Source of the DNA: Yoonia ponticola
Lineage (GTDB): Bacteria; Pseudomonadota; Alphaproteobacteria; Rhodobacterales; Rhodobacteraceae
Direction of reading: 5' to 3'
Assembly: GCF_014199395.1 (NCBI RefSeq)
Contig: NZ_JACIJM010000013.1
Coordinates: forward strand, 1 to 64,000
DNA: 64,000 nucleotides
The translations under genes and the position numbers were made by a program. Each line of letters begins with the position of its first letter. Position 1 is the first letter of the stretch. This document shows, piece after piece, positions 17,152-26,934 of this stretch. A model generated the notes under the pieces. It made no database searches. It was not told the origin of the DNA and was given only the letters and a program-made list of their open reading frames with translations.

Positions 17152-17175
17152 CGGGCGGCCAAATGCGGTCGCCCG
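17152..17175 (+). terminator. Stem-loop between ugpB and ugpA
   Basis: CGGGCG (17152-17157) pairs with CGCCCG (17170-17175), extended by partly paired GCC/GGT inside. There is no proper T-run. Position after a binding-protein gene suggests message protection or partial termination. Confidence 0.5.
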
Positions 17176-17198
17176 TATGTCTTTTGGGGGCATCTGAG

Positions 17199-18080
17199 AT
17201 GGAAAAACGGGTCACATTCAAGGGCTGGCTATTGCCGCTGTGCCTGATCGCGCCGCAGGTCCTCGTGTCTGCGGTGTTCTTTTTCTATCCGGCGGGGCAG
17301 GCGATTTGGCAGTCCTTGTTCATCCCCGATCCGTTCGGATTGTCGATGCAGTTTGTAGGCCTTGGCAACTTTGAGTACCTGTTGTCGGACCCGTATTACC
17401 GCACCTCATTTCTGACGACTGCAATCTTTTCGACCCTTGTGACGCTCGCGTCGATGATACCCGCGTTGTTTCTGGCGGTCGTCGCTGATCGCTTGATCAA
17501 GGGCGCAGGCGTTTACCGCACCATGTTGATCTGGCCCTACGCCGTAGCACCCGCCGTTGCAGGTGTGCTTTGGCTGTTTATGTTCAACACCCGCGTCGGC
17601 GTGGTGTCATGGTATTTGGGCAATCTAGGCTATGACTGGAACCACGTTTTGAACGGTGGCGAAGCCATGGGGCTGGTCGTTGTCGCGTCCGCATGGGGAC
17701 GCATCAGCTATAACTTTTTGTTCTTCTTTGCCGCTCTACAGGCGATCCCGAAATCGGTGATTGAGGCCGCTGCCATCGACGGCGCAAGGTTCTGGAAACG
17801 GTTTTGGACTATCGTTTTGCCGCTGCTATCGCCCACCACATTTTTCCTGCTCGTCGTGAACATCGTTTACGCATTCTTTGAAACCTTCGGTGTAATCCAC
17901 ACGATCACATCGGGTGGGCCGCAACAATCGACAACGATCCTAGTGTATAAGGTGTTTTCAGACGGTTTTGTCGGCCAAGACCTCGGCTCTTCTGCTGCGC
18001 AATCTGTGATCCTGTTGATCGTCGTCGGGGCGCTTACAATCTTTCAATTCAAGTTTGTGGAACGGAGGGTGCACTATTGA
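17199..18080 (+). CDS. ugpA: sn-Glycerol-3-phosphate ABC transporter, permease UgpA
   Basis: The 293-residue MalF-type permease has six predicted helices. It begins [31 protein letters not shown], contains the family [24 protein letters not shown], and has the EAA loop [23 protein letters not shown]. The ATG at 17199 (MEKRVTFKG) has a run of G upstream; a start at 17163 is possible but less likely. It overlaps the start of ugpE. Confidence 0.92.
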   Translation: MEKRVTFKGWLLPLCLIAPQVLVSAVFFFYPAGQAIWQSLFIPDPFGLSMQFVGLGNFEYLLSDPYYRTSFLTTAIFSTLVTLASMIPALFLAVVADRLIKGAGVYRTMLIWPYAVAPAVAGVLWLFMFNTRVGVVSWYLGNLGYDWNHVLNGGEAMGLVVVASAWGRISYNFLFFFAALQAIPKSVIEAAAIDGARFWKRFWTIVLPLLSPTTFFLLVVNIVYAFFETFGVIHTITSGGPQQSTTILVYKVFSDGFVGQDLGSSAAQSVILLIVVGALTIFQFKFVERRVHY

Positions 18081-18943
18081 CCCATCCTAAAGATCCCCCA
18101 CCGGGCATGGTTGAAAAGCGCGGTGCGTCGCTTTGGATTAGCCATATCATCATGATCGCTGGCGTGCTGGTTGTGTTCTTTCCGATCTGGCTGGCCTTTG
18201 TCGCATCAACCGTAACGCAAGCTGAAATCGTTCAACCGCCCATGCCGCTGTGGCCCGGTGATCAATTCATTAACAACTACCGCGAGGCTTTGTTTTCGGG
18301 GTTCAATGTTCCCGTCGCCACGATGCTGTTGAACAGTTTGATTATGGCAATGGGGATCGCAATCGGCAAGATTATCATTTCCTTGCTGTCGGCGTTTGCC
18401 ATCGTGTATTTCAAGTTTCCGGGCAAGATGATCTTTTTCTGGCTGATTTTCCTGACGCTGATGCTGCCTGTCGAAGTGCGGATCGTACCGACTTACGAAG
18501 TCATCGCGAACTTTGGCATGCTTAACAGTTACGGTGGTTTGATCCTGCCGTTGATCGCATCGGCCACGGCGACTTTCCTGTTTCGCCAGTTCTACATGAC
18601 AGTGCCGGATGAACTTGCCGAAGCAGCGCGGGTCGATGGCGCGTCACCGATGCGGTTTTTCTGGGATATTTTGTTCCCTATGAGCCGTACAAACATCGCG
18701 GCATTGTTCGTCATTCTGTTCATTTACGGCTGGAACCAGTACCTTTGGCCGTTGCTGATCACGACCGATCCGTCGATGAACACCATCGTGATGGGCATCA
18801 AACAGATGTTCCCGTCGGGTGATGATTTGGCTAACTGGCCCGTTATCTTGGCGACATCTATTTTGGCCATGGTCCCACCGATCATCGTCGTCATCTCAAT
18901 GCAAAAACTGTTTGTCCGTGGTCTCGTGGACAGCGAAAAGTAG
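18077..18943 (+). CDS. ugpE: sn-Glycerol-3-phosphate ABC transporter, permease UgpE
   Basis: The 288-residue MalG-type permease partners UgpA. Markers are [20 protein letters not shown] near the start, [20 protein letters not shown] and the EAA loop [23 protein letters not shown]. The best start is TTG at 18077, overlapping the ugpA stop and six-plus bases after GGAGG at 18065; the next ATG (18110) has no comparable site. Confidence 0.92.
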   Translation: MTHPKDPPPGMVEKRGASLWISHIIMIAGVLVVFFPIWLAFVASTVTQAEIVQPPMPLWPGDQFINNYREALFSGFNVPVATMLLNSLIMAMGIAIGKIIISLLSAFAIVYFKFPGKMIFFWLIFLTLMLPVEVRIVPTYEVIANFGMLNSYGGLILPLIASATATFLFRQFYMTVPDELAEAARVDGASPMRFFWDILFPMSRTNIAALFVILFIYGWNQYLWPLLITTDPSMNTIVMGIKQMFPSGDDLANWPVILATSILAMVPPIIVVISMQKLFVRGLVDSEK

Positions 18944-18949
18944 GCAATC

Positions 18950-19999
18950 ATGGCAACTGTAGAGCTTTCCAATATCAAGAAACGTTTTGGGTCGACGGAG
19001 GTCATCCACGGTGTCAGCACGGCGATTGAAGACGGTGAATTCATCGTCATCGTCGGCCCATCAGGTTGCGGCAAGTCTACGCTGTTGCGCATGGTTGCAG
19101 GGCTGGAATCCGTGTCTGAAGGTGAAATCAAAATCGGCGACAAGCGCGTGAACGAGCTAGAGCCGATGGACCGTGATATCGCCATGGTGTTTCAGAACTA
19201 CGCGCTTTATCCGCATATGTCGGTGCGTCAAAATATGGGATACGGGCTGAAAATCGCCAAATTGCCCAAGGCCGAGATTGAAAAGAAAGTACGCGCTGCG
19301 GCCAAGCTGTTGCAACTTGAGGACTACCTCGACCGTCGTCCGCGCGATTTATCGGGTGGGCAGCGCCAGCGTGTTGCAATGGGGCGCGCGATTGTCCGCG
19401 AACCTGCGGTGTTTTTGTTTGATGAACCATTGTCCAATCTCGATGCGAAACTGCGTGTGCAGATGCGTTTAGAAATCCGCGATCTGCAACACCGCCTTGG
19501 GATCACGTCGCTTTACGTGACCCATGACCAAGTCGAAGCGATGACCATGGCCGACCGTATGATCGTGATGAACGCAGGGCGGGCCGAGCAAATCGGTACA
19601 CCGCTTGAAGTTTACGAGCGTCCTGCAACCTTATTCGCCGCACAGTTCATCGGCAGCCCATCGATGAATGTTCTGGACGGGGAAATCAACGCCAGCGGTC
19701 TGACAATTGGTGACGCGCAGGTGCCCACGCATACGAAGCACACTGGTAAGGTAACGGTTGGTATCCGGCCTGAACATATCATTGCTGACCCGAATGGGCC
19801 GTTATCGATGACCGTTCAAATGGGTGAACCTTTGGGGGCGAACACGCTGTTGCATGGGCGCATTACAGGCCGCCGAGATGCGTTTACGATTAGCCTACCC
19901 GGCGTGCATCATGCGACATCGGGTGATGTTGTGCGGTTCGGGATTGATCCAAACCACTTGCATTTCTTTGATCCAATAAGCGAGATGCGACTGGATTGA
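18950..19999 (+). CDS. ugpC: sn-Glycerol-3-phosphate ABC transporter, ATPase UgpC
   Basis: The 349-residue MalK-type ATPase has Walker [10 protein letters not shown] near residue 37, Q-loop [12 protein letters not shown], signature [15 protein letters not shown], Walker [16 protein letters not shown] and H-loop [10 protein letters not shown]. The C-terminal ~110 residues are the TOBE/MRP regulatory domain ([10 protein letters not shown]). It is the last gene of the operon, six bases after ugpE. Confidence 0.93.
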   Translation: MATVELSNIKKRFGSTEVIHGVSTAIEDGEFIVIVGPSGCGKSTLLRMVAGLESVSEGEIKIGDKRVNELEPMDRDIAMVFQNYALYPHMSVRQNMGYGLKIAKLPKAEIEKKVRAAAKLLQLEDYLDRRPRDLSGGQRQRVAMGRAIVREPAVFLFDEPLSNLDAKLRVQMRLEIRDLQHRLGITSLYVTHDQVEAMTMADRMIVMNAGRAEQIGTPLEVYERPATLFAAQFIGSPSMNVLDGEINASGLTIGDAQVPTHTKHTGKVTVGIRPEHIIADPNGPLSMTVQMGEPLGANTLLHGRITGRRDAFTISLPGVHHATSGDVVRFGIDPNHLHFFDPISEMRLD

Positions 20000-20116
20000 T
20001 TAGACTTCGCTTGAATTGTACGGCCAGATAAGGGCCAGCAGTCATCCGACGTTATCCGCTTTCACACACTCGACAAACGCAGTAGGCATCCCAATCTTGA
20101 AGGTTTGGGACAAATC

Positions 20117-20662
20117 ATGGCGCTAAAATCAACCATTTATAAAGTTGAACTGTCAGTCTCTGACATGGATCGGCATTATTACGAGACCCATAAGCTGACC
20201 GTCGCGAAACATCCTTCTGAGACGGATGAACGTCTGATGGTGCGGATTCTCGCTTTTGCTTTGAATGCTCATGAACATCTGGAGATGACCAAGGGACTTT
20301 CAACAGACGACGAACCGGACATTTGGCAGAAAAGCCTGAGTGGCGAGCTGGAATTGTGGGTCGCCTTGGGCTTGCCCAGCGAAAAGGTGGTGCGCCAATC
20401 CTGTGGAAAAGCCAACAAGGTGGTTATCTATCCTTACGGCGGCAGGAATGCCGATATGTGGTGGGATAAGATCAAGAATAGCACCACGCGTTTTGAAAAT
20501 CTTCAGGTTGTCAATTTGTCCGAGACCGACACGAGCGCGCTGGCGAAACTGGCTAGTCGCGCGATGAAGCTTCAGGTCAATATTCAAGAGGGCGATGTGA
20601 TGGTCAGTGTTGATAACAGCATCGTTTACGTGACGCCCGTGGAATGGAAAAACGGTACATAA
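20117..20662 (+). CDS. yaeQ: YaeQ-family protein
   Basis: The 181-residue cytoplasmic protein matches the YaeQ family along its length: STIYKVELSVSDMDRHYYETHKLTVAKHPSE at the start, FALNAHEHLEMTKGLSTDDEPDIWQ, WVALGLPSEKVVRQSCGKA and a C-terminal MQLQVNIQEG-like segment. The fold resembles PD-(D/E)XK nucleases and the biological role is unsettled. Start 20117 begins MALKSTIYK. It is monocistronic and convergent with the kinase at 20716-22131. Confidence 0.9.
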   Translation: MALKSTIYKVELSVSDMDRHYYETHKLTVAKHPSETDERLMVRILAFALNAHEHLEMTKGLSTDDEPDIWQKSLSGELELWVALGLPSEKVVRQSCGKANKVVIYPYGGRNADMWWDKIKNSTTRFENLQVVNLSETDTSALAKLASRAMKLQVNIQEGDVMVSVDNSIVYVTPVEWKNGT

Positions 20663-20715
20663 ATTACCGCGCTAAGTGCGGCTATCGACACATAGGGACG
20701 CACAAACCAACCTCG

Positions 20716-22131
20716 TCAGCCGCATTGCACATCCAGTTTGAAGTGCTCGCTAGGGATGGCAATCGTCCATCTGATCTCGCGCTCTCCGACATCATAAGTC
20801 GAATCCGCCCCGATCATTGTAGGTGCGAGCGATGTTAAGACTTTGCCGCCAAATCCTTTGCGTTCTGGCTGCAGGCTGATCGTGATATCGGTCTCGTGCC
20901 AGCACAGATGTAGCAGCGGGCCAGTTGCGCCGTCGATGACCTTCCAATTGATGCTGATTTGACCGCTACGCTGCATCAATGCGCCATGTTTAGCCGAATT
21001 GGTCGCGAGTTCATGCAGCGCCATTCCGACGGCCTGAACGCTTTGCGGCGGTAGTTTTAGCGCTGGGCCAGACGTCGCATACGAATTTTCACAAGGGTCC
21101 ACGAACGGTTCGAGTTGACCGTTCACCAAGTCCGCCAAGCCAACACTGGTCCACGCATTCCTGACAAGCAGATCGGTCGATCTTGACAGTGACTGTAGAC
21201 GCGCCTCGAAACTGCTTTTGAAGCCTTCGACGGTCGTTTCGGCCCGAGCTGTCTGGCGTTGAATGGCGACCACGATGCTTAACATGTTCTTGGCGCGGTG
21301 AATGACTTCGTGCGCGATCAAGTCACGGGATTTTTCGGCGTTACGAACTTCTGTGATGTCGCGGTGGATGTTGGAAATCGCGACGATATCGCCGTCCGAA
21401 CTGCGGATCGGGGCGCAGCTGATCCATACTTCGTGTCGTGTTCCGTCCTTGGCAACGCGCGTCGCTTCGAAACTTTCCAGACGACCCGCGAGCACTTCGT
21501 CGCGGTAATGCGTTACTGGTTTTGGCCAATTTTGTGGATACAAAAGTTCAACGGATTGTCCCAATGCTTCGTCGGAACTGTACCCGTACATGCGTTCCGC
21601 CGCGCCATTCCAAGTCGTGATTTTACCATCGAGATCAAAGCTGAGGATCGGATCGGACGTGGTCGCCACGAGTGCTACCATCGCATTCGAATTGATGAAG
21701 GCTTGTTCGATCTCGGTCCGCTCGATGTGCCGGATGGTAATGTTGCGGTGCTGCAAGAGCAGGTAATAGTCGCCATCTTGGGCGAGCCTATTCACGGTTA
21801 ATTCAAACCATCGTTTGACCGTCGGGCTATCGCAGGGATATTCGCACCTGAACTGTTTTCCGGTGCGCAGCGTTGCGGCACATCCGTCGGGGATGATCAT
21901 CGCTTCGGCGCTCGACGGGCCGTCCGCGCTACGGCAGATGTCCAGATAGTTCGCGCCGACATAAGACGTCGTCACATCGCCGCCGTTTTCAGCGCTGAAA
22001 GTTTGCCACGCCTTGTTGGTCGCAACGATTACGCCAGTGCTGTCAAGGATCGCCACCTCGTCCTGCATCGCATCCATGAATGCGGAAATATCAAACCGCT
22101 GTTTCAGGTCGCCGTGGTCGTTTGAAATCAT
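20716..22131 (-). CDS. PAS-domain HWE-type sensor histidine kinase
   Basis: The 471-residue protein is soluble. Two PAS domains come first: about 10-120 (MDAMQDEVAILDSTGVIVATNKAW) and 150-270 (SDPILSFDLDGKITTWNGAAERMYGYSSDEALGQ, with WISCAPIRSSDGDIVAISNIHRDIT). A HWE-type kinase core follows: HEVIHRAKNMLSIVVAIQRQTAR with the phospho-His, MALHELATNSAKHGAL as N-box, and LHLCWHE, the motif that names the group. The ATG at 22131 is preceded by GGAG seven bases away; longer starts are unlikely. No cysteine-bearing LOV motif was seen, so the signal is unknown. HWE kinases in alphaproteobacteria often feed general stress signalling. Confidence 0.9.
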   Translation of the reverse strand: MISNDHGDLKQRFDISAFMDAMQDEVAILDSTGVIVATNKAWQTFSAENGGDVTTSYVGANYLDICRSADGPSSAEAMIIPDGCAATLRTGKQFRCEYPCDSPTVKRWFELTVNRLAQDGDYYLLLQHRNITIRHIERTEIEQAFINSNAMVALVATTSDPILSFDLDGKITTWNGAAERMYGYSSDEALGQSVELLYPQNWPKPVTHYRDEVLAGRLESFEATRVAKDGTRHEVWISCAPIRSSDGDIVAISNIHRDITEVRNAEKSRDLIAHEVIHRAKNMLSIVVAIQRQTARAETTVEGFKSSFEARLQSLSRSTDLLVRNAWTSVGLADLVNGQLEPFVDPCENSYATSGPALKLPPQSVQAVGMALHELATNSAKHGALMQRSGQISINWKVIDGATGPLLHLCWHETDITISLQPERKGFGGKVLTSLAPTMIGADSTYDVGEREIRWTIAIPSEHFKLDVQCG

Positions 22132-22388
22132 TTTTACTCCGTATTTCATAGCACGATAGCACAGGGCGGACGAACTTGGCGATGCTAGTCTTTTCGGGTG
22201 CTTTTCGGCGGCGCGTGCGGAGCCTCTCAATTAAGTGATCGCGATATGCGGGCAAAGCGAAGCGTGCGATGGAACGAGTGTCGGGCTGGATGGGTTTGTA
22301 AGCGAGTGGCATGAAACTAAGCGATCTGCTGCGGCTACGATCCACGGTTTCAGATGCCAAAACCCATACGAGCCTTGAAAGGGTAACA

Positions 22389-23765
22389 ATGTCCCAGATT
22401 AGCACGATCAACCCCGCCACCGACGAGAAAATTGCCGATTACGATGTGATGAGCAAAGAGCAGGCGTTCGACAAGATCGACGCCTCGCATGCTGCGTTTC
22501 TGGATTGGCGAATGAAATCACACGAAGAACGCGCACCATTTCTGCGCGACATTGCAAAAGGGCTGCGGTCGAATGCGGATGCCTTGGCTGATTTGATGAC
22601 CAAGGAAGTCGGCAAGCTGCTGCGGGACGGTCTGACCGAAGTTGAGCTATGCGCCCAGATTTTCGAGTATACCGCTGAACATGGGCCGGAGATGCTTGCT
22701 GATGAAGAACGCAAACATGCCGGCGGTGAAAAGCGCGGTATCGTCGCGCATTGTCCGATTGGTGTGATTTACAGCATCCAACCTTGGAACTTTCCGGTTT
22801 ACCAGCCTGTGCGTGTGCTTGCCGCGAACCTAATGGCGGGCAACTCTGTGGTGCTGAAACATGCCGAAATCTGCACGGGTAGTGGGCTGATGTTGAAGGA
22901 TATTTGCGACAAAGCTGGCCTGCCCAAAGGTTTGTTCGAGGTGATCATCATCGACCACGACACGTCGGACGAGGTTATCGCGCACGAACATGTTCGCGGT
23001 GTAACCATGACGGGCAGCGACAAGGCGGGGCGTCATATCGGCCAAGTCGCGACAAAACATTTAAAGAAAACGGTTCTAGAGCTGGGCTCTAACGATGCCT
23101 ACTTGATCTTGGAGGATGCGGACGTTGCGCTGGCGGTGAAAACCTGCGTGCAGGGGCGCCTATATAATAACGGTGAAACCTGCGTGTCTGCTAAGCGATT
23201 TGTCGTGACAGAGGCCGTATACGATGCCTTTGTCACCGAGTTTGTGTCGCAAATGGAAGCGATCAAGATGGGCGACCCGATGAAGGACGACACCCAGCTA
23301 GGGCCGCTTTCGAGCGAAGGCCAGTTCGATACTATCGACACGCAAGTCAAAGATAGCATTCAGGCAGGGGCCAAGCTGTTGTGTGGTGGCAATCCGAAAG
23401 ATGAGACGGGCCAATACTACCCCGCGACCGTTTTGTCGGATGTAACGCCGGGCATGCCTGCATATGATGACGAGCTGTTCGGTCCTGTTGCGTCGATCAT
23501 CCGCGCGAAGGATGACGAGGATGCTATGAAAATTGCCAATGACAGCCGTTACGGCCTCGGCGGTGGTATTTTCACCAAGGATGAAGACACGGCGATCAAG
23601 CTGGCACGTGACCACTTTGACACCGGCATGATCCGCATCAATTCGTTCGGTGCTGCCGATCCCAATATGCCGTTTGGCGGCGTCAAGGATTCCGGGTTTG
23701 GCCGCGAGCATGGTGGGTTCGGGATGAAGGAATTCACGAACGCTAAGGCAATCTATTTGCCTTAA
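22389..23765 (+). CDS. NAD(P)-dependent aldehyde dehydrogenase, succinate-semialdehyde type
   Basis: The 458-residue enzyme of the SSADH-like group carries the fold marker SIQPWNFPVYQPVR, general base Glu231 (VLELGSNDAY) and nucleophile Cys265 (NNGETCVSAKR). The C-terminal MPFGGVKDSGFGREHG is typical of GabD/Sad-like enzymes. The start at 22389 (MSQISTINPATDE) has AAGGG upstream; the frame continuing back to 22311 is a poor leader. Substrate specificity (succinate semialdehyde or a related short aldehyde) is inferred. The OYE-type reductase gene follows 53 bases later. Confidence 0.88.
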   Translation: MSQISTINPATDEKIADYDVMSKEQAFDKIDASHAAFLDWRMKSHEERAPFLRDIAKGLRSNADALADLMTKEVGKLLRDGLTEVELCAQIFEYTAEHGPEMLADEERKHAGGEKRGIVAHCPIGVIYSIQPWNFPVYQPVRVLAANLMAGNSVVLKHAEICTGSGLMLKDICDKAGLPKGLFEVIIIDHDTSDEVIAHEHVRGVTMTGSDKAGRHIGQVATKHLKKTVLELGSNDAYLILEDADVALAVKTCVQGRLYNNGETCVSAKRFVVTEAVYDAFVTEFVSQMEAIKMGDPMKDDTQLGPLSSEGQFDTIDTQVKDSIQAGAKLLCGGNPKDETGQYYPATVLSDVTPGMPAYDDELFGPVASIIRAKDDEDAMKIANDSRYGLGGGIFTKDEDTAIKLARDHFDTGMIRINSFGAADPNMPFGGVKDSGFGREHGGFGMKEFTNAKAIYLP

Positions 23766-23818
23766 CGCTCAAGCTTCCGCGCGAACATGAAAACAAGCAC
23801 ACAAGAATTGAGTTTATA

Positions 23819-24907
23819 ATGACTGACACAGCTAACCTTTTCACGCCCGTCAAAATGGGCGATTTAGACCTGCCTAACCGAGTTTTAATGGCCCCGCTGA
23901 CGCGCAATCGTGCACAGTCGGACGGGACACCGAAAGACATGGCACAGATATATTATCATCAGCGGTCGTCGGCTGGGCTGATCTTTTCCGAGGCGACACA
24001 GATCAGCGATATCGCCAAGGGATACCTTGATACGCCGGGTATTTATACCGAGGACCAAGTCGCGGGTTGGCGCAAGATCACAGATGCCGTTCATGCGGGA
24101 GGCGGGCGTATCTTTTGCCAACTCTGGCACGTTGGCCGTATCAGCCATGCGTCGCTTTTGCCTGAGGGGCAATCGCCAGTGTCGTCGTCCGATCTAAAGG
24201 CCGACGCCCAGACGTTTACTGCCAACGGTTTCGAAGCGGTTTCCAAGCCAGAGGCGTTGACGACAGAGGGGATCAAGCAAACGACCCAAGATTACGTCCA
24301 TGCCGCCAAATGCGCTAAAGAAGCGGGTTTTGACGGGATCGAAGTGCATTCCGCTAATGGCTACTTGCTCGACCAGTTTTTGCAGGATGGGGTGAATACC
24401 CGCGACGATGAATATGGCGGTACGGTCGAGAACAGAATGCGGCTGCTTGTCGAAGTCCTAGATGCCGTTGAAGCCGTTTGGCCCAAGGGTCGCATCGGCG
24501 TACGACTGTCGCCGCTCGGACAGGCGGGTGATATTTCGGATAGCGATGTCGAAGGGCTGTTTACCGAAGTTTACAAAATGCTCGACGCGCGCAAGTTGGC
24601 GTATCTACACGTCGTTGAGGGCTTTCCTGGCGGCGGCGGCGATGAAAACGACGCCAAGCTGTTGGCGCGGCTGCGCGAACACTACACAGGCTTTTTCATT
24701 GGAAACGGTGGATATGACGCTGACACGGCGGTCAACGCGATTACCGATGGGCGTGCTGACGCTATCAGTTTTGGCCGCCCGTTTATCGCCAACCCCGATT
24801 TGCCAGAGCGTATGCGCGTGGGTGCAGAGATGAATAAACCGCGTCAGGCAACTTTTTATGGAGGTGATGAGAAAGGGTATACTGACTACCCGTTCCTTGA
24901 TCGGTAG
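23819..24907 (+). CDS. Old-yellow-enzyme-type alkene reductase
   Basis: The 362-residue FMN enzyme has a TIM barrel throughout. LFTPVKMGDLDLPNRVLMAPLTRNRA is at the N-terminus, CQLWHVGRISH near residue 100, and the substrate-binding His/Asn pair in EVHSANGYLLDQFLQ near 180. NTRDDEYGGTVENRMRLL and ADAISFGRPFIANPDLPER lie towards the end. It is the NemA/N-ethylmaleimide-reductase branch, reducing activated C=C bonds with NAD(P)H; the natural substrate is unknown. A clear terminator follows. Confidence 0.9.
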   Translation: MTDTANLFTPVKMGDLDLPNRVLMAPLTRNRAQSDGTPKDMAQIYYHQRSSAGLIFSEATQISDIAKGYLDTPGIYTEDQVAGWRKITDAVHAGGGRIFCQLWHVGRISHASLLPEGQSPVSSSDLKADAQTFTANGFEAVSKPEALTTEGIKQTTQDYVHAAKCAKEAGFDGIEVHSANGYLLDQFLQDGVNTRDDEYGGTVENRMRLLVEVLDAVEAVWPKGRIGVRLSPLGQAGDISDSDVEGLFTEVYKMLDARKLAYLHVVEGFPGGGGDENDAKLLARLREHYTGFFIGNGGYDADTAVNAITDGRADAISFGRPFIANPDLPERMRVGAEMNKPRQATFYGGDEKGYTDYPFLDR

Positions 24908-24946
24908 CGTGGCGATAGCCGTAAGATCTTGACAAGCCACATAGAT

Positions 24947-24978
24947 AAAAGGCCCGGTCATATCTGATTGGGCCTTTT
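24947..24978 (+). terminator. Rho-independent terminator after the alkene reductase gene
   Basis: AAAAGGCCC and GGGCCTTTT form a perfect 9-bp stem around a 14-base loop and end in T residues. It also gives a usable hairpin for the convergent PRC-barrel gene. Confidence 0.85.
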
Positions 24979-25035
24979 CAATTTCCATTGCGAGCAAGTG
25001 GTGGCTTTAGCGCGGACCAAAGCCACCAACCTTTA

Positions 25036-25332
25036 TCAATCGCGATGCTCGGGCAGGGCTTTCACTTCGTCTTTTGTGAGGTCTGTTGTCGCGTGGACGG
25101 TGCCCGATGCGTCGCGCATGAAGTCTAGTCGGCCAATATCTAGCCCGACGCGTTTCGACCCGATGCCGAGGAAGCCGCCTGCGTCTAACACGACTTGGGT
25201 CGACGGTCCTTCACCGTGAAGGTGGGAAACGTCACCGATGGTTTCGTCGTCGGGGCCGTAAACGGTGGCCCCTTCGAGGTTCAATGCGTTCAACTCGGTC
25301 GCTTCGAGGCGGGGGTGTTTGGAATGGTCCAT
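25036..25332 (-). CDS. PRC-barrel domain protein
   Basis: The 98-residue soluble protein is essentially one PRC-barrel: residues about 20-85 read LEGATVYGPDDETIGDVSHLH, then STQVVLDAGGFLGIGSKRVGLDIGRLDFMRD. AGGAG stands ahead of its ATG. PRC-barrels occur in RimM and photosynthetic reaction-centre H subunits, but stand-alone small copies like this have no agreed role. It is flanked by convergent and unrelated genes. Confidence 0.88.
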   Translation of the reverse strand: MDHSKHPRLEATELNALNLEGATVYGPDDETIGDVSHLHGEGPSTQVVLDAGGFLGIGSKRVGLDIGRLDFMRDASGTVHATTDLTKDEVKALPEHRD

Positions 25333-25491
25333 CTTTCATCTCCTTGCTTTAGGTTTGCTTAGTCTCTGCATGGTTAACCATTGCAGCCCCGTGGAGGTTC
25401 CGTTGGATGAGCCGCCCCGCACACCTAGTAGGCGAGTTCATGCTTCATATGATTTCCGAAAGGGTCGTTAGATATTGCGACTAACGGGGGG

Positions 25492-26934
25492 TCATTCTGC
25501 TTGCGCTTGGTTGTCACTTAGAAAGCGAACTGCGGTTAGCAGGTCTTGCTGAAACTCGCTGTGCGCTTGTTGCTGCGTTTTTGGATCGCGCACGCGCAAT
25601 AGATAGGACGGATGCAACGTAATCAGAACAGGCGTACCCGTCAGGCTATGTTCTATCGTGCCGCGGCGACGGGTGATGCCCTCACCGCTGCCTGTTAGGC
25701 TTTGTGCAGCGGTGGCCCCCATTGCAAGGATCAGCTTTGGTTTGACTTGCGTGATTTCGGCGTCGAGCCACCAGCGGCAATGTTGGATTTCTGATGTATT
25801 GGGCCGCTGATGAAGCCGTCGTTTACCGCGTGCGGTGAATTTAAAGTGCTTAACTGCGTTGGTGACATAAGCCTGATTACGGTCCAATCGGGCCTCGCCC
25901 GCGACACGGTCAAACACCTGACCCGCGGGACCAACAAAAGGTTTGCCGCTGAGGTCTTCCATATCGCCGGGTTGTTCACCGACGATCATCAGATCAGCAT
26001 CCGCGGGACCTTCGCCCGCGACCGCCTGGGTTGCTGTTTGGTGCAAGGGGCACCGTGTACAGGCGGAAATCGCGGCGGGCAGGGTGCCTTTGGGGCCGTC
26101 CCACGCTGAATGGCACGTCGCGAGCTGCGCCTGAACCTGCGCCATGCGGGCCGGTGGCAACGAGGGGGCTGCCTGCGCCATCGCCAACGCACGGGCAGGG
26201 GCATTTGCAATCATGTCAGGGATCGACGCGGCCTCTGGCATGTTTTTCCAGTACTTCTTAGGCATTTCGGATTGCATCGCCGACACCTTGAGACGGGCCG
26301 GATTAAAGATGTTGCGGAAATAGGTGATCCAAAGCTGCTCGCTCGCGTCATCGGGCAGGGCTGGTTTTACGTGCCCTTCCTGAAAGCTCAGCGTGCCATT
26401 TTCGAAAATCGCGGACACATCAGGCGTGAGGATGCGCCAATCCATGTCTGCAAACCGTCGCACAAAGAAGCTGGATGTCGGTTCGATGGTGTGGTGTGTC
26501 GGCTCGAACCATGCGGCGAAGGAGCGGCGGGTTGCGTCAGGCGGACCGATTTCGCGATAGCGGACGAAGGCTTTCATTTTGTGTTGGCAGCGTCGCACGT
26601 TCTTTTCCATCTGGCGCAAACGCGACAAGCCCGCGTCGCCGCGATCAGTCATCAGATGCGGCGCATCTTTCACGCGCCAGAGGAATGCATAGAGGCGCGC
26701 AAAGCGTTCGGGATCACTGTGCCAAACAACTGTTTGCGCCAATGCAATAAAGCTGCGGGGTACGGTCGCTGTCGCGCTGGGTGTGATCGCAGTTTCTGCG
26801 CCGAATAAGTCAGGCGCTGATCCATGCGCACCCCAGAGAATTTGATCTGGCGGTATGCCCGCTGCTAGAAAATCGCGTGCCGCGTTGCGCCACGCAATGT
26901 CAGTGCCGATCGGCGGGATGGTTGCGCGGTGCAT
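25492..26934 (-). CDS. DUF4130 (TIGR03915-like) - UdgX fusion, uracil-DNA-binding repair protein
   Basis: The 480-residue protein has two parts. Residues about 1-250 match the DUF4130/TIGR03915 family (VVWHSDPERFARLYAFLWRVKD; FVRRFADMDWRILTPD). Residues about 270-475 are a UdgX-type family-4-like uracil-DNA glycosylase. It has cluster cysteines Cys292 and Cys295 (CTRCPLH) and Cys386, GEQPGDMED at 319-327 and the diagnostic loop KRRLH at 371-375. HPSYLLR lies at 441-447. In characterised UdgX the loop histidine (KRRIH) captures uracil-DNA covalently; here the isoleucine is leucine and the histidine (His375) is present. Its ATG overlaps the stop of the radical SAM gene (TGATG). Confidence 0.9.
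   Translation of the reverse strand: MHRATIPPIGTDIAWRNAARDFLAAGIPPDQILWGAHGSAPDLFGAETAITPSATATVPRSFIALAQTVVWHSDPERFARLYAFLWRVKDAPHLMTDRGDAGLSRLRQMEKNVRRCQHKMKAFVRYREIGPPDATRRSFAAWFEPTHHTIEPTSSFFVRRFADMDWRILTPDVSAIFENGTLSFQEGHVKPALPDDASEQLWITYFRNIFNPARLKVSAMQSEMPKKYWKNMPEAASIPDMIANAPARALAMAQAAPSLPPARMAQVQAQLATCHSAWDGPKGTLPAAISACTRCPLHQTATQAVAGEGPADADLMIVGEQPGDMEDLSGKPFVGPAGQVFDRVAGEARLDRNQAYVTNAVKHFKFTARGKRRLHQRPNTSEIQHCRWWLDAEITQVKPKLILAMGATAAQSLTGSGEGITRRRGTIEHSLTGTPVLITLHPSYLLRVRDPKTQQQAHSEFQQDLLTAVRFLSDNQAQAE

Noticed and set aside
16430..17221. 263-codon minus-strand frame opposite ugpB
   Set aside because: Antisense shadow of ugpB with no domain signal.
20026..20110. Short inverted repeats after ugpC (GGCC-agataag-GGCC and TCCCAA..TTGGGA)
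   Set aside because: Arms are 4-6 bases and no T-run follows; too weak to call a terminator.
22270..22300. GGAAC box upstream of the aldehyde dehydrogenase gene as an EcfG-type promoter
   Set aside because: No CGTT element at 16-17 bases spacing was found.
26110..26808. 232-codon plus-strand frame inside the UdgX-fusion gene
   Set aside because: Antisense to conserved glycosylase and DUF4130 motifs.
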